This document shows, in pieces, positions 55,142-64,000 of a stretch of 64,000 bases of DNA. The stretch comes from Rubrivivax sp. (GTDB lineage: Bacteria > Pseudomonadota > Gammaproteobacteria > Burkholderiales > Burkholderiaceae_C): NCBI GenBank assembly GCA_020248945.1, contig JADCGQ010000022.1, positions 62,001 through 126,000 of the forward strand. The letters run 5' to 3'. The translations under genes and the position numbers were made by a program. How positions within the stretch are numbered: position 1 is the first letter of the stretch; each line of letters starts with the position of its first letter. Under the pieces are notes generated by a model. That model was not told where the DNA came from. It saw only the letters and a program-made list of their open reading frames with translations, and did not search any database.

Positions 55142-57199
55142 ATGACCCGCACCCTCTCTTGGCCGCCGCGTTCGCGTGCCGCTGTGGCCGCCGCCCTGAC
55201 CGCCTCGTCGGCACTGGTCGTCAGCCACCCGGCTGCCCTGGCCCAGGCGGCCGCCGAGCCGGTGGTCATCACCGGCAACCCGCTCGGCCGCGCGGACGCG
55301 ACCCGGCCCGTCGTGGTGCTCACGGGGGACGCGCTGCTGCTGCGCCGCGCCGGCACCCTGGGCGAGACGCTCGACGGCCTGGCCGGTGTGGCCGGCAGCG
55401 GCTTCGGCGCCAACGCCAGCCGCCCGGTGATCCGCGGCCTCGACGGCGACCGCATCCGGCTGCTCGACAACGGCGCCGGCCTCGTCGACGCCAGCAACCT
55501 GAGCTTCGACCACGCCGTGGCCATCGACCCATTGGTGGTCGAGCGCATCGAGGTGCTGCGCGGCCCGGCGGCGCTGCTGTACGGCGGCAATGCCACCGGC
55601 GGCGTGGTCAATGCCATCGACAACCGCATCCCGCGTGAACGCATCACCGGGCTCACGGGCCGCGCCGAACTGCGGCTGGGCGGCGCGGCCTCCGAGCGGA
55701 GCGGCGCCGCGGTGCTGGAAGGTGGCGCTGGCGGCCTGGCCTGGCACGTGGACGTCGCCGCGCGCAAGGCCGACGACCCGCGCACGCCGCGCTTCACGCC
55801 CGTGGCCGACGGCGAGCCACTCGAGCCCGCCACGCGCGTGCGCAACGCCGCCTCTGACAGCCGTGCCGGCGCCGTGGGCGCGGCCTGGGTGTCGGGCAGC
55901 GGCTATTTCGGCCTCTCGCTGGACCGCATGGACCACGACTACGGCGTCACTGTCGAGCCCGACGTGAGCATCCGGCTGCTGCGCGAACGCGCGGCGCTGG
56001 CGGGCGAGTGGCGGGCGCTGCCAGGGCCCTTGTCCAGCGTCTTGCTCAAGGCCTCGCGCAGCCGCTACGCCCACGAAGAGATCGAAGGCGGCGGCGAGGT
56101 CGGCACGCGCTTCGCGAGCCTGGGCGACGAACTGCGCGCTGAACTCCGCCACAAGCCGCTGGCGGGGCTGGAGGGCGTTTTCGGCGTGCAGACGGAGCGG
56201 CTGGACTTCTCGGCACTGGGCGAAGAGGCTTTCGTGCCGGGCACGCTGACGAAGAGCAGCGCGCTCTTCGTGCTGGAGGAGTTCACGCTCGGCGCGGCCA
56301 CCTTCAGCGCCGGCCTGCGCAGCGAACGGGTGACGGTGTCGTCCGCTGGCGACGCGCCCGGTGCCGCCGAACCGCGCTTCGGGGCCGCGCAGTCGCGCAG
56401 CTTCTCGCCCACGAGCCTGTCGCTCGGCGCCCGCTTCGAGCTCGGCGGCGGCTGGCAGGCCCTGGGCCAGGTGGGCCGCACGCAGCGCGCGCCGGCCTAC
56501 TACGAGCTGTACGCCGATGGCCTGCACCTGGCCACCGCGGCCTACGAGATCGGGGACACCACGCTGGGGCTGGAGTCGAGCCGGCACGTGGAGTTCGGCC
56601 TTGCCTTCCGCCGCGCCGGCACCCGGCTGGCGGTGAACGTGTTCTCGACGCGATTCAGCCGTTACATCGCGCTGCGCGACACCGGCAACGTGGTCACGCT
56701 GCCGGCCGAGGAACCCGGCGAGCCCGACATCGAGGTGCCCGAGTACCGCTTCGAGGGCGTCCGGGCGCGACTCGTGGGTGCCGAGATCGAGGCCTCGACG
56801 ACGCTGACGCTGGCGGGCGCGCCGCTGGTGCTGAGCAGCACGCTCGATCTCGTGCGTGGCGACGATCTCGACCGCAAGGAGCCGCTGCCGCGCCTGCCGC
56901 CGCTGCGCCTGCGCGTCGGTGCGGCCTGGACGCTCGGCCCCACCACCCTGGGCGCCGACATCCGCCACGCCGCGCGCCAGGGCCGGGTGCCGGCCACCGA
57001 CACGGCCACGCCCTCGGCCACGGTGCTGGACCTGTGGCTGCGCGGCCGCGTGGCGGCGCTGCCCGGCTTGAGCTGGTACGCGAAGCTGGCCAATGCCACC
57101 GACGAGCTGGCCTTCAACGCGGCCGCGGTGGCCTCGGTGCGCGGCTTGTCTCCGGCGCCGGGCCGGGCGTTCTCGGCCGGGATGCAGTGGCGCTGGTGA
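55142..57199 (+). CDS. TonB-dependent outer-membrane receptor (ZnuD-like)
   Basis: A 685-residue receptor. A signal peptide covers about 1-35 (core AVAAALTASSALVVSHPAALA). The plug domain is at about 45-160 with VIRGLDGDRIRLLDNG, then VERIEVLRGPAALLYGG-NATGGVVNAIDN (split here). A 22-strand barrel follows, with the late YELYADGLH-LATAAYE and LESSRHVEFGLAF segments, ending in an aromatic residue (QWRW) as outer-membrane proteins do. AAGGAT precedes ATG 55142. The plug resembles zinc receptor ZnuD more than siderophore receptors, but the ligand is an inference. No exbB/exbD/tonB genes are near. Confidence 0.87.
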   Translation: MTRTLSWPPRSRAAVAAALTASSALVVSHPAALAQAAAEPVVITGNPLGRADATRPVVVLTGDALLLRRAGTLGETLDGLAGVAGSGFGANASRPVIRGLDGDRIRLLDNGAGLVDASNLSFDHAVAIDPLVVERIEVLRGPAALLYGGNATGGVVNAIDNRIPRERITGLTGRAELRLGGAASERSGAAVLEGGAGGLAWHVDVAARKADDPRTPRFTPVADGEPLEPATRVRNAASDSRAGAVGAAWVSGSGYFGLSLDRMDHDYGVTVEPDVSIRLLRERAALAGEWRALPGPLSSVLLKASRSRYAHEEIEGGGEVGTRFASLGDELRAELRHKPLAGLEGVFGVQTERLDFSALGEEAFVPGTLTKSSALFVLEEFTLGAATFSAGLRSERVTVSSAGDAPGAAEPRFGAAQSRSFSPTSLSLGARFELGGGWQALGQVGRTQRAPAYYELYADGLHLATAAYEIGDTTLGLESSRHVEFGLAFRRAGTRLAVNVFSTRFSRYIALRDTGNVVTLPAEEPGEPDIEVPEYRFEGVRARLVGAEIEASTTLTLAGAPLVLSSTLDLVRGDDLDRKEPLPRLPPLRLRVGAAWTLGPTTLGADIRHAARQGRVPATDTATPSATVLDLWLRGRVAALPGLSWYAKLANATDELAFNAAAVASVRGLSPAPGRAFSAGMQWRW

Positions 57200-57242
57200 A
57201 GCGTAGGCGCCGAGGCAGCGACGGTGTCGCGGCGCCGGCGCC

Positions 57243-57875
57243 TCAGGGCGCCAGCCGCTCGCGCACCCAGGCCCCGCCCTCGAGCCGGTAGCGCAGGCGG
57301 TCGTGCAGCCGGCTCTTGCGGCCTTGCCAGAACTCCCAGCGATCGGGCACGAGCCGGTAGCCGCCCCAGTGCGGTGGCCGCGGCGGGTTCAGGCCGTGGG
57401 TGAGGGCGGCCTTGGCCGCGGCGGCCACCAGCACCGTTCGCGAGCCGATCACTTCGCTCTGAGGCGAGGCCCAGGCACCCAGGCGCGAGTCGAGCGGGCG
57501 GCTGGCGTAGTAGGCATCGGACTCGTCCTCGCCGGCCTTGTGCACGCGGCCCTCGATGCGCACGACGCGCTCCAACTCCACCCAGTGGAACTGCAGTGCC
57601 GCGAACGGCTGCGCCGCCAGTTCACGGCCCTTGCGGCTCTCGTAGTTGGTGTACCAGACGATGCCGCGAGCGTCGCAGCCCTTGATCAGCACGATGCGTG
57701 TCGACGGGCGGCCGTCGGGGCCGACGGTGGCCAGCGTCATCGCGTTGGGCTCCGGCAACTGGGCGCTCAGCGCCTGCTCGAGCCAGGTGCCGAACTGCTG
57801 CAGCGGGTCGGCGGCAGAGGCGGTTTCGTCGAGCTCGTCGCGTTCGTAGCTTTTGCGCAGGTCGGCGATGTCCAT
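57243..57875 (-). CDS. pdxH: Pyridoxamine 5'-phosphate oxidase
   Basis: A 210-residue FMN enzyme converting pyridoxine/pyridoxamine 5'-phosphate to pyridoxal 5'-phosphate. Hallmarks: [50 protein letters not shown], and the C-terminal [20 protein letters not shown]. Length is standard. It ends 43 bases from the convergent receptor gene. A -10-like TATACT on the minus strand (57888-57883) would put the transcript start within one or two bases of the ATG, giving a leaderless message. Confidence 0.96.
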   Translation of the reverse strand: MDIADLRKSYERDELDETASAADPLQQFGTWLEQALSAQLPEPNAMTLATVGPDGRPSTRIVLIKGCDARGIVWYTNYESRKGRELAAQPFAALQFHWVELERVVRIEGRVHKAGEDESDAYYASRPLDSRLGAWASPQSEVIGSRTVLVAAAAKAALTHGLNPPRPPHWGGYRLVPDRWEFWQGRKSRLHDRLRYRLEGGAWVRERLAP

Positions 57876-58032
57876 GTGGCCCAGTATAGGAAGCCGGCCA
57901 CGGGTGCATCCCTTACGGAAAACGACTTAAGTGATGGCCCCACTTTCTGACAAGGCACCGCGTCGCCATCCTGAGGCCCAAGGAGGACGCCGGAACCTTG
58001 CCTAGGGAACGGTCACCGGCGCCAACAACAGC

Positions 58033-58632
58033 ATGAATGCCCGCCCGACCCTCATCGTGCCCGCTGCCGGCCGCGGCAGCCGCTTCGGCGGTGCCGGCGG
58101 CCCCGGACACAAGCTTGAACAACCGCTCGACGGCCTGACCGTGCTCGAGTGCACCCTGCGTGCGGCGCTGGCCTCGCAGCTGCCCTGCCTGGTGGTGACG
58201 ACGGCCGAGCTGGCACCGCTGGCCGCGCGGCAGATGGCGCGCCGCGACATCCTGGTGTTGAGCCCCGGTGAGGCGGCACGTGGCATGGGCTACAGCATCG
58301 CCGCCGGTGTGGCCGAGCGCTCGGCCGGCGCCGGCTGGCTGGTGCTGCCCGCCGACATGCCGCGCGTGCAACCGGCGTCCGTGCAGGCCGTGGCTGCGGC
58401 CTTGTCGCAGCAGATCGTGGTGTTTGCGCAGCACCAGGGCCGACGCGGCCATCCGGTGGGCTTTGCCGCCGAGCTGTACTCGGAGTTGGTGCAGCTCGAT
58501 GGCGACGACGGCGCCCGGCGGGTGGTGTCGCGCTACCCGGCGGTGGCAGTGGAACTCGACGACCCTGGCGTGCTGGTGGACGTCGACACGCCTGGCGATC
58601 TGGCCGCACTGCGGCTCGCGGCACAGCCTTAG
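58033..58632 (+). CDS. MobA-like NTP transferase (MocA-type)
   Basis: A 199-residue nucleotidyltransferase. The N-terminal LIVPAAGRGSRFGGAG is the nucleotide-binding glycine motif; LVLPADMPRVQPASV holds the metal-binding Asp; GRRGHPVGF is the family signature for MocA/MobA cofactor enzymes. MocA transfers CMP to molybdopterin; no xanthine dehydrogenase or mo-cofactor gene is close, so the acceptor is uncertain. Its last four bases overlap the convergent chaC gene end. Confidence 0.87.
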   Translation: MNARPTLIVPAAGRGSRFGGAGGPGHKLEQPLDGLTVLECTLRAALASQLPCLVVTTAELAPLAARQMARRDILVLSPGEAARGMGYSIAAGVAERSAGAGWLVLPADMPRVQPASVQAVAAALSQQIVVFAQHQGRRGHPVGFAAELYSELVQLDGDDGARRVVSRYPAVAVELDDPGVLVDVDTPGDLAALRLAAQP

Positions 58633-59303
58633 GCCAGGCCCTCGCGCCGCGCCAGCGCCATCAGGCGCTCAATCTCGCGGTCGTGCACGCCGCGTGCGCG
58701 CAGCGCGGCCGCGGTTTCGGCCAGGTAGGCCATCGTCGTGCCGTAGCGCCCGTGCGCGTGACGCAGGATGTGGCAGACCTCGTCGTCGGGCAGGCGGGGC
58801 AGGCAGGCCTCGCTGCGGCGGCTGAGCGTGAAGGCCAGCGCCACCACCGGGCCCTGCGCGGTGCGGCAGGGCAGCAGGCGGGGGTCGTACACACCGTTGG
58901 GCATCTCGCGCTCCCAGAGCCGGTCGAGTTCGGCTTCGGCCTGTTCGGGCCGCATGCGGTAGACCACGCCGCGGCAGGCACCACCCGGCAGCAACGCAAA
59001 CACCAGGCCCGGCTGCTGCGGCGTGCCGCGGTTCACGCGCGAGCGCATGCGCAGGGCGCGGTGCCAGCCGTGCACCAGCGCAGGGCGGTGCTCGGCGGCA
59101 TCGAACTCGGGGCGCCAGATCAGCGAGGCATAGCCGAAGATCCACCACTGCGCATGGCCGCGCCACTGCTGGCGCAGGGTGCGCAGCGCCGCGGCGGGGT
59201 CGCGCACGGTGAGGCGGGCGAGGTCGATGGAGGGCGTCACGGTCGATCGGGGCCTTGCAAGAGGCGCGCCTGCGCGCCACGGCATGCCGGCAGTTTGCGT
59301 CAT
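58629..59303 (-). CDS. chaC: ChaC-type gamma-glutamylcyclotransferase
   Basis: About 224 residues. [14 protein letters not shown] is the ChaC nucleotide-binding-like loop, RGVVYRM leads to the catalytic Glu region, and NGVYDPRLL is typical of the family. It breaks glutathione to 5-oxoproline and Cys-Gly in the cytoplasm. The start is uncertain: ATG 59303, ATG 59285 and GTG 59240 are in frame, none with a strong ribosome binding site; the shorter forms fit the usual family length better. The start region overlaps the edd promoter on the opposite strand. Confidence 0.88.
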   Translation of the reverse strand: MTQTAGMPWRAGAPLARPRSTVTPSIDLARLTVRDPAAALRTLRQQWRGHAQWWIFGYASLIWRPEFDAAEHRPALVHGWHRALRMRSRVNRGTPQQPGLVFALLPGGACRGVVYRMRPEQAEAELDRLWEREMPNGVYDPRLLPCRTAQGPVVALAFTLSRRSEACLPRLPDDEVCHILRHAHGRYGTTMAYLAETAAALRARGVHDREIERLMALARREGLA

Positions 59304-59331
59304 TGACGATGTAACTCGGTTTCTTCAGAAT
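59303..59331 (+). promoter_or_regulatory. Sigma-70-type promoter of edd
   Basis: TTGACG (59303-59308), exactly 17 bases, then CAGAAT (59326-59331). This is the best promoter match in the window. The predicted transcript start, six to seven bases on, is at or next to ATG 59339, so the edd message would have almost no 5' leader. Confidence 0.7.
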
Positions 59332-59338
59332 CCGACCC

Positions 59339-61186
<1,848 letters not shown>

Positions 61187-61209
61187 CCTCCACCGACTCC
61201 GAGACCCGC

Positions 61210-61836
61210 ATGCTCGACACCCGAAGCCTCGCCAGCCATGGCCCCGTGATCCCCGTCATCGTCATCCAGCGACTGGAGCAGGCCGTGCCCTTGGCCCGTG
61301 CGCTGGTCGAAGGCGGCGTGAAGGTGCTGGAGGTGACGCTGCGCACGCCGGTGGCGTTGGCGGCCATCGAGGCCATCGCCCGCGCCGTGCCCGAGGCCGT
61401 GGTGGGCGCCGGCACGCTGCGGCTGCCCGCGGATGCCCAGGCGGCGCGCGACGCCGGCAGCAGCTTCGCCGTGAGCCCGGGCTACACCTCGGCGCTGGGC
61501 GCCGCCTGCCGTGCCGCCGGCCTGCCGCTCTTGCCCGGCGTGGCCACCGGCAGCGAGGTGATGTCGGCCATGGCCGACGGCCTGAACTTCCTGAAGTTCT
61601 TCCCGGCCCAGCAGGCCGGCGGTGTGCCGATGTTGAAGGCGCTGGCCGGGCCGTTCCCGGACATCGCGTTCTGCCCCACGGGTGGCATCACGCTGGAGAC
61701 GGCGCCGCAGTTCCTCGCGCTGCCCAACGTCCTGGTCTGTGGCGGCTCCTGGCTGACACCGGCCGACGCGGTGGAAGCCGGCGACTGGGCGCGCATCACG
61801 CGGCTGGCGCGCGAGTCGCAGGCGCTGCGCGCCTGA
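61210..61836 (+). CDS. eda: 2-keto-3-deoxy-6-phosphogluconate aldolase
   Basis: A 208-residue class I aldolase splitting KDPG into pyruvate and glyceraldehyde 3-phosphate. The Schiff-base Lys is K129 ([13 protein letters not shown]) and the general acid Glu is E41 (KVLEVTLRT). [16 protein letters not shown] and [10 protein letters not shown] are conserved. It forms the usual edd-eda pair, 23 bases behind edd, so sugar acids go through the Entner-Doudoroff route. ATG 61210 gives the typical N-terminus. It is convergent with DUF3617 (15 bases between stops). Confidence 0.97.
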   Translation: MLDTRSLASHGPVIPVIVIQRLEQAVPLARALVEGGVKVLEVTLRTPVALAAIEAIARAVPEAVVGAGTLRLPADAQAARDAGSSFAVSPGYTSALGAACRAAGLPLLPGVATGSEVMSAMADGLNFLKFFPAQQAGGVPMLKALAGPFPDIAFCPTGGITLETAPQFLALPNVLVCGGSWLTPADAVEAGDWARITRLARESQALRA

Positions 61837-61851
61837 GCCGCCGCCCGCGGG

Positions 61852-62412
61852 CTACTTGGCCGGCTTGATGCTGCCGCAGTCGGCCGACACCCAGCGCGCC
61901 ACGATCGTCGACTCCATCTTCATCGTCTTGCCGCCTTGCACCTGCTGCATCGTGAAGCGGCCGTCGTAGGCGCGGGCGTTCGCGAACACCATCTCGCCTT
62001 CGCCGCGCGTCTTTTCGGCCGGGCATTCGATGGCGAACTTCATCGAGTTGGCCGTGCGGCCGGTGATGCGGTGCGTGCACTTGTCGTCGGGCGGCGGAAG
62101 TTCCTGGCGCGCAGCCTGCTCGGGCGTGATGCACACGCGGAAGCTGGTGCTGGGGCCACCGCTGCCCGACGCGCTGATGCCCATGCCTTGCGCCGCCATC
62201 ATCTGCTCCATCTGGCGGCGCTGCTCCGGCGGCATCGAGGCCAAGGCCTTCTGGGCCTCGGCCATGGCCTGCTGCATGGCCGGATCGTTGGTCTTCATCG
62301 CGCTGCGGTACTCCCACAGCCCGGGCGCGACGCTGGGGTTGGCCAGCGCAGCCGAGGCGGCCAGCGAGAACGCCAGCACGGCGGCGCAACGGAACAGGTT
62401 CGGGGTCGTCAT
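61852..62412 (-). CDS. DUF3617-family exported protein
   Basis: A 186-residue secreted protein. Signal peptide core CAAVLAFSLAASAALA, cleavage before NPSVAPG. The DUF3617 start (PGLWEYRSAM) is followed by a Met/Gln-rich helix (QQAMAEAQKALASM, RRQMEQMMAAQGM), a Cys pair (RVCITPEQ, DDKCTHR) and IECP. The function is unknown; proteins of this family are periplasmic. The ATG shares one base with the stop of paiB (TGATG), so it is translated after it. Confidence 0.85.
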   Translation of the reverse strand: MTTPNLFRCAAVLAFSLAASAALANPSVAPGLWEYRSAMKTNDPAMQQAMAEAQKALASMPPEQRRQMEQMMAAQGMGISASGSGGPSTSFRVCITPEQAARQELPPPDDKCTHRITGRTANSMKFAIECPAEKTRGEGEMVFANARAYDGRFTMQQVQGGKTMKMESTIVARWVSADCGSIKPAK

Positions 62413-63071
62413 CAGGGGGTCTCCTTCGGCAGCCCAGTGTCACGGACGAGCTCGGCCATCGTCCATCCCGCCGAAGATGGCGTGGCGGGCGCCTCGGTCG
62501 CCAGGCCTTGAACCACGCCGGTGCGGTCGGCCTCGTCACGGTTCTGGCTGACCTTCCACTTGCCCGCGAGCGAGTGGAGCGGGATGCGGATGCCCACGAT
62601 GGCGCGCAGCATCTGCTGCACGTAGTCATCGGGTGCGTCGTCCACGGCCCAGGGCGCGGCGCGCGGGGCTTCGTGCACGTCGGTGAGCAGGCCCACCAGT
62701 TCACGCAGCCAGGGGGCGTCGTCCACCGCCTGCAGCGTGCCGCGGGCCTGCACCATGGTGTAGTTCCAGGTCGGCACCACCTTGCCGTGGCGCGCCTTGC
62801 TCGGGTACCACGAGGGCGTCACGTAGGCCTGCGGGCCGTGGAACACCGCCAGCACCGCCTGCCCGTCGGCATGGCGCCACAGCGGGTTGGCGCGGGCCAC
62901 GTGGCCGCGCAGCTCGGGCTGGGCACCGGGGGCGAGGTGCAGGTGCAGCGGCACCAGGTCGGCCGTGGTGCCGTGAGCGCCAGTCACCACGAGCGTGGCC
63001 AGCGGGTGGGCCGCCATCAGCGCGTGCAGCGCGGCGGTGTCATGTTGCTCGAAGTGGGCGGGCAGGTACAT
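62412..63071 (-). CDS. paiB: PaiB-type FMN-binding negative transcriptional regulator
   Basis: A 219-residue split-barrel FMN protein. Family motifs: MYLPAHFEQHD at the start, ARANPLWRHA, FHGPQAYVTPSWYPSK, VPTWNYTMVQARG and GKWKVSQNR. PaiB from Bacillus is a reported negative regulator of protease and sporulation genes, but the protein lacks a DNA-binding domain and is better viewed as a flavin/heme-binding split-barrel enzyme. The stop codon shares a base with the DUF3617 start. The glyoxalase gene ends 19 bases upstream. Confidence 0.9.
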   Translation of the reverse strand: MYLPAHFEQHDTAALHALMAAHPLATLVVTGAHGTTADLVPLHLHLAPGAQPELRGHVARANPLWRHADGQAVLAVFHGPQAYVTPSWYPSKARHGKVVPTWNYTMVQARGTLQAVDDAPWLRELVGLLTDVHEAPRAAPWAVDDAPDDYVQQMLRAIVGIRIPLHSLAGKWKVSQNRDEADRTGVVQGLATEAPATPSSAGWTMAELVRDTGLPKETP

Positions 63072-63090
63072 CGCGGCGCCTCGGCTGTGT

Positions 63091-63495
63091 TCAGTTGGCC
63101 GCGCGGCGCTCGATCAGTTCGATCTTGTAGCCGTCGGGGTCGGTGATGAAGGCGATGACGGTGGCGCCGCCCTTCACGGGGCCGGGCTCCCGCGTAATGG
63201 CGCCGCCCAGGGCCTGGGCCTTGTCGCGCAGGCCTGCGCAGGTGGCGGCTACGTCGGCCACGCCGATGGCGATGTGGCCGTAGGCCGTGCCGAGCTCGTA
63301 GCGCTCGACGCCGTAGTTGTAGGTGAGCTCGATCTCGGCGTGTTCGGGGTTGCGGCCATAGCCGACGAAGGCCAGGTCGTACTGCTGGTCGGGCCGCGTC
63401 GTGGTGCGCAGCAGCGTCATGCCGAGCACCTGGGTGTAGAAGTCGATGGAGCGCTGCAGGTTGCCGACGCGCAGCATGGTGTGGAGGAGGTTCAT
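63091..63495 (-). CDS. gloA: Lactoylglutathione lyase (glyoxalase I)
   Basis: A 134-residue metal-dependent lyase that turns the methylglyoxal-glutathione hemithioacetal into S-lactoylglutathione. Metal ligands expected from the family are visible: H5 (LLHTMLRV), the Glu in [10 protein letters not shown], the His in YGHIAIGV and the Glu in YKIELIER. Length and sequence match the bacterial Ni/Co-type GloA. ATG 63495 is the canonical MNLLHTMLR start; the frame runs on upstream through the GDT1 gene without meaning. Confidence 0.96.
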   Translation of the reverse strand: MNLLHTMLRVGNLQRSIDFYTQVLGMTLLRTTTRPDQQYDLAFVGYGRNPEHAEIELTYNYGVERYELGTAYGHIAIGVADVAATCAGLRDKAQALGGAITREPGPVKGGATVIAFITDPDGYKIELIERRAAN

Positions 63496-63503
63496 ACGCT
63501 GGA

Positions 63504-64000
63504 TTATTCGCCAAGCCCCGAAGGCAAGCCCAGCAGCACTGCCGCACCCAGGCTGAGGAACACCACCGCCGCGATGCGGTGCACCCACTGGATGGGCACG
63601 CGCTTGAGCAACGCATCCCCGAGCCACAGCGCCGGTGCGTTGGCCAGCATCATGCCCAGCGTGGTGCCGGCGGTCACCACCACCGGCGCATCGAAGCGCG
63701 CCGCCAGCATCACCGTGGCGATCTGCGTCTTGTCGCCCATCTCGGCCAGGAAGAAGGCGATCACGGTGAGGCCGAACACGCCCCAGCGGCCGGTGCCGGC
63801 GCCTTCGACCTCTTCACCGGCGTCGTCGGGCTTGAGCATCCACAGCGCCACGGCGATGAAGCTCAGGCCCAGCAGCCAGCGCATCACCTCGGGGCTGAGC
63901 CAGCGCGTGACCAACGTGCCCAGCGCGGCGGCACCTGCATGGTTGGCCAGCGTGGCCACCAGGATGCCGGCGGCGATGGTCCAGGGCTGACGCCAGCGCG
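63504..64000 (-). CDS. TMEM165/GDT1-family (UPF0016) cation transporter, C-terminal part
   Basis: The gene runs off the right edge of the window; about 165 residues of the C-terminal part are visible. The family motif E-x-G-D-K-T appears as [14 protein letters not shown], with flanking membrane helices ([59 protein letters not shown]). Proteins of this family have two such repeats and move Mn2+ or Ca2+, in bacteria mainly manganese export. The acidic central loop (DDAGEEVEG) links the two halves. The first repeat is outside the window. Confidence 0.88.
   Translation of the reverse strand, partial: RWRQPWTIAAGILVATLANHAGAAALGTLVTRWLSPEVMRWLLGLSFIAVALWMLKPDDAGEEVEGAGTGRWGVFGLTVIAFFLAEMGDKTQIATVMLAARFDAPVVVTAGTTLGMMLANAPALWLGDALLKRVPIQWVHRIAAVVFLSLGAAVLLGLPSGLGE

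Overview
The window is GC-rich, densely coded chromosomal DNA from a betaproteobacterium. The gene content, the short operons with GTGA/ATGA stop-start overlaps and the REP-like repeat family suggest a Burkholderiales of the Rubrivivax/Leptothrix/Methylibium/Ideonella type. This placement is inference from family resemblance only. I found no rRNA, tRNA, CRISPR array, transposase, integrase or phage gene. Almost everything is ordinary chromosomal background, with one defence island.

Layout. 1-2195: 3' part of an Lhr-like helicase overlapping a secreted thermonuclease. 2499-9548: a type I restriction-modification locus in the order hsdM, YhcG/DUF1016 nuclease, hsdS, hsdR. 9594-11210: a periplasmic solute-binding protein. 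11313-17283: a tight five-gene minus-strand run (arginase, zinc amidase, secreted trypsin-like protease, FHA membrane protein, class I glutamine amidotransferase). 17320-19765: a LOG-family protein and a C-terminal processing protease with a clear terminator between them. 19918-22723: divergent iron ABC transporter genes around a Fur-box-like palindrome. 22751-27327: DUF1841, a RutE-like nitroreductase, and a Kef-type K+/H+ antiporter operon with its quinone reductase and an esterase. 27345-31265: orphan ParA, MaoC, a LuxR-type response regulator and a hybrid histidine kinase. 31266-31601: a repeat-rich intergenic region. 31602-34881: lactate dehydrogenase-like enzyme, LysR regulator and DNA polymerase IV.

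35016-38790: two DUF5666 lipoproteins flanking a DUF6502 gene, plus a small membrane protein. 38815-44959: lytic transglycosylase, a degenerate receiver protein, and a MoxR / DUF58 / transglutaminase operon. 45001-53410: histone-deacetylase-like hydrolase, MscS channel, and a complete six-gene Mrp Na+/H+ antiporter operon with a fused A-B subunit. 53432-57199: Ca2+/Na+ exchanger, a small His-rich membrane protein and a TonB-dependent receptor. 57243-64000: PdxH, MobA-like transferase, ChaC, the Entner-Doudoroff pair edd-eda, DUF3617, PaiB, glyoxalase I and a partial TMEM165/GDT1 protein.

The least explained parts are the protease/FHA/amidase run, the DUF5666-DUF6502-DUF5666 block, the YhcG nuclease inside the type I R-M operon, and the four-copy repeat cluster at 31282-31565. 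Ion homeostasis is a recurring theme (Kef, MscS, Mrp, CaCA exchanger, GDT1), but these genes lie in separate operons and nothing shows they form one system.
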